Shown here piece by piece: positions 42,589-50,540 of a stretch of DNA of 64,000 nt (position 1 is its first letter; every line of letters begins with the position of its first letter). The stretch covers positions 114,210 through 178,209 of the forward strand of contig JAQWPM010000002.1 of assembly GCA_029245345.1 (NCBI GenBank). The letters run 5' to 3'. Origin of the DNA: Longimicrobiales bacterium (GTDB lineage: Bacteria; Gemmatimonadota; Gemmatimonadetes; Longimicrobiales; Gaopeijiaceae). A program made the position numbers and the translations under genes. The notes under the pieces are model-generated. The model was given only the letters and a program-made list of their open reading frames with translations, had not been told where the DNA came from and ran no database searches.

Positions 42589-43134
42589 ATGGCCCTCCCC
42601 TCGACTGTGCACACCATCGAAGTCTCCCTCAGCCACATGGACCGTGGAGTGTACGAGCAGGTGAGCCTCAAGGCAGCCCGCCATCCCTCGGAGACCGAGG
42701 AGTATTTTCTGACGCGGCTACTCGCCTACTGCCTCGAATTCGTTGAGGGGATCACGTTCTCCAAGGGCGGCGTCTCAGATCCCGACGATCCGCCGCTCAT
42801 GATCAAGGATCTCACCGGAGCGTGGAAGAGTTGGGTCGAGATCGGAGCCCCCAATGCTGCGCGCCTCCACCAGGCGAGCAAGGCGAGTCCGCGCGTTGCG
42901 CTATACACACATAAGGAGCCACGAATCTTGATGCGTAGCTACGAGGGCCAGCGCATACACAAGGCGGAGGAAGTCGAGATCTACGCGATCGACCGGGACT
43001 TCTTGGCCTCTCTCGTCGACAGTCTCGACCGCCGCATTGAGTGGGCGCTCTCGGTGACCGACAGCCAGTTGTTCTTGGACGTGGGCGGTGCATCATACGG
43101 CGGCGCCGTCGAACGACTGTCACTTCCCGGCTGA
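42589..43134 (+). CDS. yaeQ: YaeQ family protein
   Basis: 181 residues. VHTIEVSLSHMDRGVYEQ, LKAARHPSETEEYFLTRLLAY, DLTGAWKSWVEIGAP and LYTHKEPRI match YaeQ, whose fold is of the PD-(D/E)XK nuclease type. The acidic residues of FxxGISxxDDPPL and WVEIG are in the expected places. The family's biochemical function is unsettled. It lies alone between repeat copies A and B. Codon use resembles the surrounding 40-46 kb block. Confidence 0.88.
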   Translation: MALPSTVHTIEVSLSHMDRGVYEQVSLKAARHPSETEEYFLTRLLAYCLEFVEGITFSKGGVSDPDDPPLMIKDLTGAWKSWVEIGAPNAARLHQASKASPRVALYTHKEPRILMRSYEGQRIHKAEEVEIYAIDRDFLASLVDSLDRRIEWALSVTDSQLFLDVGGASYGGAVERLSLPG

Positions 43135-43290
43135 ACGCCCCCGGCGATCGTGCCGGTGGGGACGGGTCCCGCGACCGTGAGTTCGAGTTGGGCGATCGGC
43201 GGCACTCGAGGGCGACGCGAAATGGCACAGTTGTGCACACGGCACCCTGACTGGCTACCACACGCCCCGAAAAGTCCTTATTTTCCGGGC
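43135..43290. other. Non-coding gap with an inverted repeat leading into copy B
   Basis: 156 bases without a supported gene. CGCCCCGAA (43263-43271) is the reverse complement of TTCGGGGCG (43292-43300), so the start of copy B could fold back on this sequence to form a hairpin with a 20-base interior. The AGTCCTTATTTTCC stretch (43273-43286) just before copy B recurs, with one change, before copy C (45707-45720). Confidence 0.45.
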
Positions 43291-43366
43291 CTTCGGGGCG
43301 TGGCGCAGTCCCCTAGCGCACCTGCTTTGGGAATGCCGTTCTAGCGCCGGTGGGCGCTGGGATCGT
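43291..43366 (+). repeat. tRNA-Pro-half repeat, copy B (shorter)
   Basis: Same 5' tRNA-Pro half (GGGGCGTGGCGCAGTC, TAGCGCACCTGCTTTGGG) as copies A and C. After GCGCCGGTGGGCG it lacks the 26-base block shared by A and C and continues with GGGATCGTTGGG, similar to the sequence after the block in copy A. It therefore looks like an internally deleted copy. Confidence 0.7.
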
Positions 43367-43554
43367 TGGGCTCTCGAGGCCCCCGCGTTAGTCAGCCTCG
43401 ATGGGCTCTCTTGAAGCGGTTGGGACAACGATTATCTGTGCCGCTGTCTTGCGCCAGAACATTTCTGCTCGTGCGACCGTAGGCAGGTCCGGGGACTGCT
43501 CATCCAGGCTGTCCCCGACTCTTCCGACATCACCGTTTCGACTGAGGAGTTCCA
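43367..43554 (+). promoter_or_regulatory. Upstream region of the serine hydrolase gene with strong ribosome site
   Basis: 188 bases without a gene. GAGGAG at 43544-43549 lies 5 bases before the ATG at 43555. A promoter is expected in this stretch, but no clear -35/-10 pair is seen. Confidence 0.4.
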
Positions 43555-45588
43555 ATGAAAAGGCTCATGCGCCTTTCGATTCCACTGCTCTCCACCTTCG
43601 TGCTCGTTCCCTCCATTCTGTTCGCGCAGACGCCGATCCGCGCCGGACAGATGCAGGCCGGCTCACTGAGCACCGGAGACACGCTGGAGTACACGTTCGA
43701 GGCTGAAGATGACTTCCTGCTCTACGGTGAGGCCAACCAGATCTCGGTCGATGTGGTTGTCTCTCTCGTCAACGCAGAAGGGCAACAGATCCAGCAGTGG
43801 GATGGCCCGGGCCGAGGCGCCGAAGCGTTCTCTCGGGCGCTTCAGGGGGAGGGGTCCTACACGCTCCGGATCGCACCCTTCGAAGACGAGGAGGGTGACT
43901 TCACCGTCGAGATCCTCCAACTCGAGAAGAAGTCGGACAACCCCGGACGGCTCGCGGACCAGCTCATGTTCGCGTACGACCGGCCGGGCGCCCCCGGGGG
44001 CGCGGTCCGCGTGTGGCGCGACGGGCGCACGCTCTTGTCTCGCACATACGGTCTTGCGGACCTGACGCACGGCATCGAATTCGAGGCCAGCACGCCCACC
44101 AACATCGGATCGACGTCCAAGCAGTTCACCGCCTTCGCCGTAATGCTGGAACAAGAAGCCGGGCGCCTGAGTCTGGACGACGACTTCCGAGACCACTTGC
44201 CCGACTCCGATTTCCCCGACTTCGGCGAGACGATCACCATCCGTAACTTGTTGAACCACACATCCGGCCTGCGGGAGTTCCTGAACCTCTACGCCATGAC
44301 GGGCGCGGACACACGCGTGCTCACGCGTGATGACGTACTCCGGGCAGTAGAGCGCCAGCCGGCCCTCCAGAACTCGCCGGGGGCGGAGTTCAACTACAAC
44401 AACACCGCCTTCTCGCTGGCCGCCCAGATCGTCGAGCAGACGTCGGGGCAGGACTTCGACGATTACGTGCGGGAAGAGATCTTCCAGCCACTAGGCATGA
44501 ACGATTCCTACGTCCGAATGACGCCGGAGACGATCATTCCTGGACGCTCAGACGGATACACGCCGGGCGGTGAGGGCTGGACCGCGCCGGGTGACCTCGG
44601 TGGGGCCGTAGGCGCAGGCGGCATCTATGCCTCCATGGAAGACCTCGAGCGGTGGGGCCAGAACCTGCTCGAGCCCCGTGTCGGGACCCTTGAGATGGTC
44701 GAAGCCATGATGACCGAGTTCACGCTTACCGATGGCGAGGGCAGCGGATACGGGCTGGGCCTCTTCATCGATGAGCAGCGAGGACTCCGTCGGGTCCACC
44801 ACGGCGGGGCCGACGTGTCCCACCGGTCCATGATCGTCTACTACCCCGAGCTCAACGCCGGCCTGACCGTCCAGTCGAATGCGTCGACGTTCAACAGTGG
44901 CGGTACTGCCTTCAGCCTCGGCGCGGCCTACTTCGGGGACGAGATGGAGCCCGCCGAAGAAGCGGACGTTCCAGAGGCTGAGGGCGAGTTCGATCTCGAG
45001 AGCTACGATCCGGCCGACTTCGAGCGGCTCTCAGGTTCCTATACCCTCGATCCAGCACCCCAGATGGTGGCTCGGGTCTGGTACGAGGACGGCACCTACT
45101 ACGGGCAGCTCACCGGACAGCAGGCCCTGGAGATACGCCCCACCGGGCGAAACAGCTTCGAGTTCATTGAAGTGGCTGCCACCCTGGTATTCGAGGATGG
45201 CGAGCCCGCGCCGGGGATGACGTTGTACCAGAACGGCCAGGAGGTTCATGCCACGCGCGTCGAGGAGGACGAGTCTGAGGAGACGCCTGAGACGTGGGAG
45301 CCGACGGTGGCGGATCTCGAGGCCTTCGTGGGCCGATACTTCAGCGAAGAGGTCGAGACCTTCTACGACGTGGTCCTCGTGCACCCGGAGGAGGGCGAAG
45401 AGGCTGAGCCGTACCTCGAGTTTCGTCAGTTACGCATGGGCGAGATGCGCCTTGCAGCCACGCAGGCAGATACCTTCAGCGCCGGTGGGCTGACCCTCGA
45501 CTTCGAGCGCGATCGCCATGGAGTCGTGTCGGCGATCTATTTGGACATGACCCGGAGCCGGGACGTGCGAGCGGAGCGGATTCGCTGA
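43555..45588 (+). CDS. Exported class C beta-lactamase-type serine hydrolase
   Basis: 677 residues with a signal peptide ending ILFAQ (about residue 25). Residues 28-122 form a beta-sandwich like PPC domains (GDTLEYTFEAEDD, SYTLRIAPFE). The serine hydrolase domain has SxxK as STSK (Ser186, Lys189), the YxN motif in FNYNNTAF, and HGG in VHHGGADVSHRS in place of KTG. The C-terminal 200 residues contain two lipocalin-like beta regions (RLSGSYTLD, FVGRYFSEEVETFYDVV), as in many penicillin-binding-protein-related hydrolases. Likely acts on peptides or esters outside the cytoplasm; antibiotic hydrolysis is not implied. Confidence 0.88.
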   Translation: MKRLMRLSIPLLSTFVLVPSILFAQTPIRAGQMQAGSLSTGDTLEYTFEAEDDFLLYGEANQISVDVVVSLVNAEGQQIQQWDGPGRGAEAFSRALQGEGSYTLRIAPFEDEEGDFTVEILQLEKKSDNPGRLADQLMFAYDRPGAPGGAVRVWRDGRTLLSRTYGLADLTHGIEFEASTPTNIGSTSKQFTAFAVMLEQEAGRLSLDDDFRDHLPDSDFPDFGETITIRNLLNHTSGLREFLNLYAMTGADTRVLTRDDVLRAVERQPALQNSPGAEFNYNNTAFSLAAQIVEQTSGQDFDDYVREEIFQPLGMNDSYVRMTPETIIPGRSDGYTPGGEGWTAPGDLGGAVGAGGIYASMEDLERWGQNLLEPRVGTLEMVEAMMTEFTLTDGEGSGYGLGLFIDEQRGLRRVHHGGADVSHRSMIVYYPELNAGLTVQSNASTFNSGGTAFSLGAAYFGDEMEPAEEADVPEAEGEFDLESYDPADFERLSGSYTLDPAPQMVARVWYEDGTYYGQLTGQQALEIRPTGRNSFEFIEVAATLVFEDGEPAPGMTLYQNGQEVHATRVEEDESEETPETWEPTVADLEAFVGRYFSEEVETFYDVVLVHPEEGEEAEPYLEFRQLRMGEMRLAATQADTFSAGGLTLDFERDRHGVVSAIYLDMTRSRDVRAERIR

Positions 45589-45625
45589 TCTGCTGGCCTT
45601 ACCGCGCTCCATTCTATCTGTAATC

Positions 45626-45668
45626 AAGGAGGCCGTCGCCCGATGAGGGCGGCGGCCTTCCTTGTTCC
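45626..45668 (+). terminator. Rho-independent terminator after the serine hydrolase gene
   Basis: The arm AAGGAGGCCGTCGCCC (45626-45641) pairs with GGGCGGCGGCCTTCCTT (45647-45663), with one bulge and one G-T pair, across a 5-base loop, then GTTCC follows. Strong stem but a short T tract. Confidence 0.65.
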
Positions 45669-45735
45669 GGTGTAGCGAGGAGATGTGGGCACCCCAACCC
45701 CTGAATAGTCTTTATTTTCCTCGCCTTTCCGGGCC

Positions 45736-45830
45736 CTTCCGGGCGTGGCGCAGTCCGGTAGCGCACCTGCTTTGGGAGCGACTGTCTGGCGCCGGTGGGC
45801 GTCGACGCAGTTCTTGGCACAGTTTGAATC
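45736..45830 (+). repeat. tRNA-Pro-half repeat, copy C
   Basis: GGGCGTGGCGCAGTCCGG, then TAGCGCACCTGCTTTGGGAG, is the 5' half of tRNA-Pro(UGG). The 3' half of the anticodon stem is wrong (GCGAC instead of GCAGG) and no proper T arm follows, although the copy ends in TTTGAATC, resembling a T loop. It shares the 26-base block 45801-45826 with copy A, and the AT-rich lead AGTCTTTATTTTCC (45707-45720) with copy B. Confidence 0.75.
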
Positions 45831-45982
45831 ACGGGCCGCCACGGCCGCCAGGCTGTCCGCTTTGAGGTCGCCTCGAGCAGAACGCGTGCACCCACAGACC
45901 GTCGTTGGGCGGTTGCTTCCGGCGAGTGCTTCCTGCCTGAAGGTCGTCCCACGAGTGTAAAGGTGGGCGCGAGTCGGTCGTC
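45831..45982. other. Non-coding stretch after copy C
   Basis: 152 bases up to the stop of the CoA-transferase gene. No supported frame; no terminator recognised for the leftward operon. Confidence 0.3.
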
Positions 45983-46654
45983 CTAGGAGGGCGTCCCGCT
46001 TCCGCCAAACAGCTTCGCACCCGTCCGCTCCTGCACGTACTGGAAGCTCACCCCTGGACTCAGCTCGACGATCCGAAACCCCTCATCCACCACGTCGATC
46101 ACGGCGAGATCGGTATAGATACGATCGACGACTCCGACTCCGGTGAGCGGATAACTGCACAAATCGACGAGCTTGGCCTCACCCTCATGCGTGGTGTGCT
46201 GGGTGATGACGTAGACGGTCTTTACGCCTGCCACGAGGTCCATGGCGCCACCGACGGCGGGGATGGCATCCGGTGCCGCAGTCGACCAGTTCGCCAGGTC
46301 GCCTGACGCAGAGACCTGCATTGCGCCGAGGACACACAAGTCGAGGTGTCCGCCGCGGACCATCGCGAAGCTGTCCGCATGGTGGAAATATGCCGCCCCC
46401 GGATTCGCCGTCACCTGGCGCTTACCTGCGTTGATCAGCTCCGGGTCGCCGGTACCCGCCTGTGCTGGGGGCCCCATTCCGAGCAGCCCGTTCTCCGCGT
46501 GGAAGATCACATCGCGCCCCTCGGACAGGTGCGCGCCGACCCTCTCGGGGATGCCGATCCCGAGATTGACGTACGCGCCGTCGGGGATGTCGAGCGCGCA
46601 GCGTTTCGCCATCTCGTCTCGCGTGAGGCCGACGCCAGAGCTCCGCTCGCTCAA
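45983..46654 (-). CDS. 3-oxoacid CoA-transferase subunit B
   Basis: 223 residues, TTG start overlapping the subunit A stop. NLGIGIPERVGAHL, HAENGLLGMGP with the catalytic glutamate (usual form SENGLLG), GGHLDLCVLGAMQVSASGDLANW, GGAMDLV and GVKTVYVITQHTTHEG are subunit-B motifs of SCOT/AtoA/PcaJ-type enzymes. It moves CoA between succinyl-CoA or acetyl-CoA and a 3-oxoacid or similar acid. The exact acid cannot be told from sequence; the adjacent aminotransferase suggests an acid produced in amine catabolism. Confidence 0.9.
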   Translation of the reverse strand: MSERSSGVGLTRDEMAKRCALDIPDGAYVNLGIGIPERVGAHLSEGRDVIFHAENGLLGMGPPAQAGTGDPELINAGKRQVTANPGAAYFHHADSFAMVRGGHLDLCVLGAMQVSASGDLANWSTAAPDAIPAVGGAMDLVAGVKTVYVITQHTTHEGEAKLVDLCSYPLTGVGVVDRIYTDLAVIDVVDEGFRIVELSPGVSFQYVQERTGAKLFGGSGTPS

Positions 46655-47361
46655 GGGTACGACACCCCTTCATTCACGAGTACGGACTCGTGCGCCGGAT
46701 CGGTGACCGCCACCACACGGTTCACAAAGATTCCTGGCGTGATGACGACCTCCGGGTCGATGTCACCGACTGGAACGACGGAGGAGACCTGAACGATGGT
46801 CGTTTTCGCCGCCATGGCCATGAGGGGGCCGAAGTTCCGGGCGGTCTTGTTATAGACGAGGTTCCCGTGACGATCCGCCGTCCGTGCCTTGATCAGCGCG
46901 AAGTCGGCCTTCAGCCCGTGCGCCAATAGGTAGTCCTGACCGTCGAAGGTTCGGCGCTCCAGGCCTTCCTCCAGGGGAGTGCCCACGGCGGTCGCCGTGT
47001 AGAAGGCCGGAATGCCGGCGCCTCCAGCCCGAATCCGCTCGGCCAGCGTGCCCTGCGGCACTAGCTCCAGCGCCGTGTGCCCACTGCGGTACAGGCGGGG
47101 GAAAACCGTCGAATTCGTAGAGCGCGGGTGCGAACAGATCATCTTCGACACCTGCCCGGCCTTGAGCAGGGCGGCCAGACCGACCTCGCCGGTGCCGGTG
47201 TTGTTGTTTACGACGGTCAGGTCGGTGGCTCCGTGGTCGATGAGCGCATGGATGAGTTCGATCGGGCTGCCCGCCTCGCCGAAGCCTCCGACCATCACTG
47301 TGGCACCGTCGAAAATGTCGGCGACTGCCTCCGCTACGGTCGCTACCTCTTTGTCGATCAC
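46651..47361 (-). CDS. 3-oxoacid CoA-transferase subunit A
   Basis: 236 residues, GTG start. ATVMVGGFGEAGSPIELIHAL is the glycine-rich CoA-binding start of subunit A; VVNNNTGTGEVGLAALL, GTLAERIRAGGAGIPAFYT and FALIKARTADRHGNLVYNKTARNF are also diagnostic. It precedes and is coupled to subunit B, forming the heteromeric enzyme. It starts 13 bases after the aminotransferase stop. Confidence 0.92.
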   Translation of the reverse strand: MIDKEVATVAEAVADIFDGATVMVGGFGEAGSPIELIHALIDHGATDLTVVNNNTGTGEVGLAALLKAGQVSKMICSHPRSTNSTVFPRLYRSGHTALELVPQGTLAERIRAGGAGIPAFYTATAVGTPLEEGLERRTFDGQDYLLAHGLKADFALIKARTADRHGNLVYNKTARNFGPLMAMAAKTTIVQVSSVVPVGDIDPEVVITPGIFVNRVVAVTDPAHESVLVNEGVSYP

Positions 47362-47374
47362 TGGGTCGTCTCCG

Positions 47375-48766
47375 TCACGCCTCGGGCCGCCAGACGCCCT
47401 CGTCCAGGAGCTGCTGCGCCACGACGTCCGTCGCCTCCCTGAAGGCCTTCACCACCGTGTCGATCTCTCCCTCGGAGATGATGAACGGCGGCGAGAATGC
47501 GATGGTGTCGGTCTGGGGCAGGGCCCGCCCGATCACGCCCTGCGCGAACGCCTCCCTCACTACGCGCCCCGCCACTTTCAGGGATGGGTCGAACGCGACG
47601 GCCGGGTTGCGCCCGGCAACGAACTCCACTCCCCACATGAGCCCCATGCCCCTTACGTCGCCCACGAGCGGGTGGTCCGTGAAGGCGGCTAAGAGGCGTT
47701 CTTTCAGGTAGGAGCCGCGGGATGCGACCTGGGCGACGAGTTGGTCCTTCTCGATCACGTCGAGGTTCGCGAGCGCGGCGGCCGCGGGACCGGGATGGGC
47801 CGTGTAGGTGAACCCGTGACCGAATACACCGAAACGCTCCTCCCCGGAGACGACGGTTCTCCAAACCTCTTCCGACACCATGAGGCCGGACAGCGGTGTG
47901 TACCCGGACGTGACACCCTTTGCAACCACGATCAGGTCGGGCTCGATCCCGAAGATCTCTGTCCCGAATGGGCGACCCAGCCGCCCGAATCCGGTGATCA
48001 CCTCGTCGGCGATCAGAAGGATGTCGTGACGGGTGAGGACCTCTTTGATCGCCGGGAAGTACCCTTCCGGGGGTACGATTACCCCACCCGCGCCCATGAC
48101 CGGTTCGGCGACCATGGCGCCGATCGTCTCCGGACCCTCGGCTTGGATGAGCTGCTCCAGGTCGTCCACCAGTCGGGCGACGAACTCCGCATCGGTCAGG
48201 CCCGCGCCTTCCCACAGTGGGCGTGGTGCCGTGGTGTGTTTCACAAAGGGCAGCGGGAGGTCGAACCCCGCGTGCGGGCCATGCAGGCCGGTCAGGCTTC
48301 CCGAGACGATCGTGACGCCATGATAGCTGCGTTCGCGGCTGATGATCTTCTTCTTCTCCGGCCTACCGCGGACATTTTGGTAGTACCAGACCAACTTGAC
48401 GGCGCTGTCGTTCGCATCCGAGCCCGAGTTGCCGAAGAACACCTTGGACATCGGTACAGGTGCCATCTCGATGAGGCGCTGGGCGAGCAGGATCGCCTTG
48501 TCGGACGACACTCCGGAAAAGGTGTGGCAGTACGACAGCTTGCTCGCTTGCTGCTCCAAGGCCTCCGCAATCTCCCTTCGTCCGTAGCCGACGTTGACGC
48601 ACCAGAGACCCGCCATGGCGTCGATATATCGCTGGCCATCGGCATCCTCCAGCCACACTCCCTGGCCCTTGACGATGACCGGAGCCGGCCCGCTTCGCTC
48701 ATGTGTGGCGAGCGCGGTCATCGGGTGGAAGAGGTACCGCCGATCAAGTTCTGACAGTGTAGACAT
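47375..48766 (-). CDS. Class III omega-aminotransferase
   Basis: 463 residues from ATG 48766; the frame extends upstream to 49156 but that part is antisense to the next gene and not conserved. HPMTALATHERSGPAPVIVKGQGVWLEDADG, FGNSGSDANDSAVKL, SYHGVTIVSGSLTG, DEVITGFGRLGRPFG and the PLP lysine in VVAKGVTSGYTPLSG identify the omega-amino-acid:pyruvate / beta-alanine / putrescine aminotransferase group. First gene of the leftward operon with the CoA-transferase. Confidence 0.9.
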   Translation of the reverse strand: MSTLSELDRRYLFHPMTALATHERSGPAPVIVKGQGVWLEDADGQRYIDAMAGLWCVNVGYGRREIAEALEQQASKLSYCHTFSGVSSDKAILLAQRLIEMAPVPMSKVFFGNSGSDANDSAVKLVWYYQNVRGRPEKKKIISRERSYHGVTIVSGSLTGLHGPHAGFDLPLPFVKHTTAPRPLWEGAGLTDAEFVARLVDDLEQLIQAEGPETIGAMVAEPVMGAGGVIVPPEGYFPAIKEVLTRHDILLIADEVITGFGRLGRPFGTEIFGIEPDLIVVAKGVTSGYTPLSGLMVSEEVWRTVVSGEERFGVFGHGFTYTAHPGPAAAALANLDVIEKDQLVAQVASRGSYLKERLLAAFTDHPLVGDVRGMGLMWGVEFVAGRNPAVAFDPSLKVAGRVVREAFAQGVIGRALPQTDTIAFSPPFIISEGEIDTVVKAFREATDVVAQQLLDEGVWRPEA

Positions 48767-48866
48767 GGGCGAGCTCCTGGCGCTGCATTGCCGTTCATCC
48801 GACGTGCGGTGACGTTGGTCTGCGGAACCTTCCGATCGCCACCATCCTGCGCAAGGACATCTGAGT
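48767..48866. promoter_or_regulatory. Divergent promoter region of the catabolic cluster
   Basis: 100 bases between the leftward aminotransferase gene and the rightward oxidoreductase gene; both operons must start in or near it, which allows joint control. No clear operator palindrome seen and no regulator gene adjoins it. Confidence 0.4.
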
Positions 48867-50540
48867 TTGAAGATCGAGTTCGAGGGCGAGGCCCTCGAGG
48901 CGCGCCCCGGCGAGAGTCTCGCGGCAACGCTCACAGCGCAAGGTATTCGTTCGTTTCGCACAACCGAACGCGGCGCCGAACGCGGAGTTTTTTGCGGCAT
49001 GGGAGTGTGCCAGGACTGTTTGGTTGAAGTCGACGGAAAGCCGAACCAACGCGCCTGCACAGTGAAAGTCGACCGACCCATGAAGGTCCGACGCGAGGGG
49101 AGCGGGCGAGCTCTTGCAGCATCAGGTCCGGCGGCCGGGCGACCTCCGATCACCATTGAGGAGATTCCCGTCGAGCGCCCGCAGGTTCTGGTGGTTGGCG
49201 CGGGACCGGGCGGGTTGGCCGCCGCCTATGCCGCACGTCTCGCCGGTGCGGAAGTGCTTGTGCTCGACGAGGGATCGGCCCCGGGTGGCCAGTACTTCAA
49301 GCAGTGCTCCGCCGCGGACGTCGCTTCGCCCGATGCGCAACACCAAGAGGGCAGGCGCCTCATCGACGACGTTCTCGGTTCTGGGGTGACCGTGCGGTCG
49401 AATGTGTCGGTCTGGGGAGCCTTCAGGCCGCTGGAGTTCGCGGCGACGAAGCCTGGGGGCAGTTTTCTCGTTCAGCCCGAGCAGGCGATCATCGCTACCG
49501 GAGCGTTCGACCGGGGCTGGCCAGTACCCGGGTGGACCCTTCCGGGAGTCATGACGACTGGGGCAGCCCAGACCCTGTGGCGTACGGCTCGCCGCCTACC
49601 CGGTAAACGCGTGTTGATTGCTGGCAACGGGCCGCTCAACCTGCAGCTCGCGGTGGAACTCGTCGCCGGCGGGGCCGACGTCGTGGCCGTTGTCGAGGCG
49701 GCACCCGCCGTGGGGGTGCGCCGAGTGAGGGAGATCGCAGCTATGCTGGCCAATGCGCCCCGTCTCGTGGCGGACGGAGTGCGCTACATCTCTACCTGCC
49801 GCCGGGCCGGCGTGCGCCTGATCAACGGATCCGTGCTGACGTCGGTGACGCCGCACTCGGGCGGTCTACGGGCGACGATCGCGGGGCGCGAAGCCGCCAC
49901 GTTCGATGTTGATGTCGTGTGTGTGGGCTACGGGTTCCATCCCTCGAACGAGCTGTTGCGGGCGCTCGGATGTGAGCATGCGTTCGATCCCGAGCAGGGC
50001 CGGCTCGTTACGGTACGCGACACGCGGGGGAAGGCCAGCGTGGACGGCGTCTGGGCCCTCGGCGACTGCACCACCCTGGGGGGTGCGCGCGTTGGGCAGG
50101 CGGAGGGGACCCTTGTGGGCTTCGCTGCCGCGCGAACTATTGGCTGCGCGCTTTCGGCCGAGGCCGTCCGCCTCGAGGCGCAGGCTGCGGCTGATGCCGC
50201 CCGTCACCGTCGCTTTCAGAGGGCGCTGTGGCAGATGTATCGAATGGATGAGTCTCTGCGGGTGCGGCCCACCGGCGATACCGTGATGTGCCGGTGCGAG
50301 GAGGTCACCTACGGCCAGGTCGAGGCGGCGCTGGCCGAGGGAGCGACCTCACCGGGTGAGATCAAGCAGGAGACCCGACTCGGGATGGGGCTTTGCCAGG
50401 CGCGGTACTGTGGGCCGGCGCTCGAGACCTTCCTAGCTGAGCAGACCGGCCGCTCGCAGGACGAAACGTCGGGGTTCGCCCCCAGAGTGCCGGTCAAGCC
50501 GGTTTCGGTCGATGATCTCTCGAGCCCGGCCGGGGCATAG
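48867..50540 (+). CDS. FAD/[2Fe-2S] amine dehydrogenase alpha subunit (SoxA/HcnAB-like fusion)
   Basis: 557 residues, TTG start. Residues 1-80 are a ferredoxin-like [2Fe-2S] domain with Cys43, Cys48, Cys51 and Cys64 (C-x4-C-x2-C-x12-C). An FAD fold follows (VVGAGPGGLAAAYAARLAGAEVLVLDE, about 110-135), with ATGAFDRGWPVPGWTLPGV and GNGPLNLQLAVEL. The C-terminus is a BFD-like [2Fe-2S] domain with CRCEEVT near 473 and GLCQARYC near 505. This is the order of sarcosine-oxidase alpha, opine oxidase A and D-hydroxyproline/hydrogen-cyanide-type dehydrogenases, with the small ferredoxin subunit fused on. It works with the next gene. Confidence 0.87.
   Translation: MKIEFEGEALEARPGESLAATLTAQGIRSFRTTERGAERGVFCGMGVCQDCLVEVDGKPNQRACTVKVDRPMKVRREGSGRALAASGPAAGRPPITIEEIPVERPQVLVVGAGPGGLAAAYAARLAGAEVLVLDEGSAPGGQYFKQCSAADVASPDAQHQEGRRLIDDVLGSGVTVRSNVSVWGAFRPLEFAATKPGGSFLVQPEQAIIATGAFDRGWPVPGWTLPGVMTTGAAQTLWRTARRLPGKRVLIAGNGPLNLQLAVELVAGGADVVAVVEAAPAVGVRRVREIAAMLANAPRLVADGVRYISTCRRAGVRLINGSVLTSVTPHSGGLRATIAGREAATFDVDVVCVGYGFHPSNELLRALGCEHAFDPEQGRLVTVRDTRGKASVDGVWALGDCTTLGGARVGQAEGTLVGFAAARTIGCALSAEAVRLEAQAAADAARHRRFQRALWQMYRMDESLRVRPTGDTVMCRCEEVTYGQVEAALAEGATSPGEIKQETRLGMGLCQARYCGPALETFLAEQTGRSQDETSGFAPRVPVKPVSVDDLSSPAGA

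Noticed and set aside
42335..45830. Calling the repeats functional tRNA-Pro genes
   Set aside because: None can form the 3' half of the anticodon stem, a T arm and acceptor pairing, so they cannot be working tRNAs.
48767..49156. N-terminal extension of the class III aminotransferase
   Set aside because: The extension is antisense to the start of the FAD/[2Fe-2S] subunit and the family's conserved N-terminus begins after ATG 48766.
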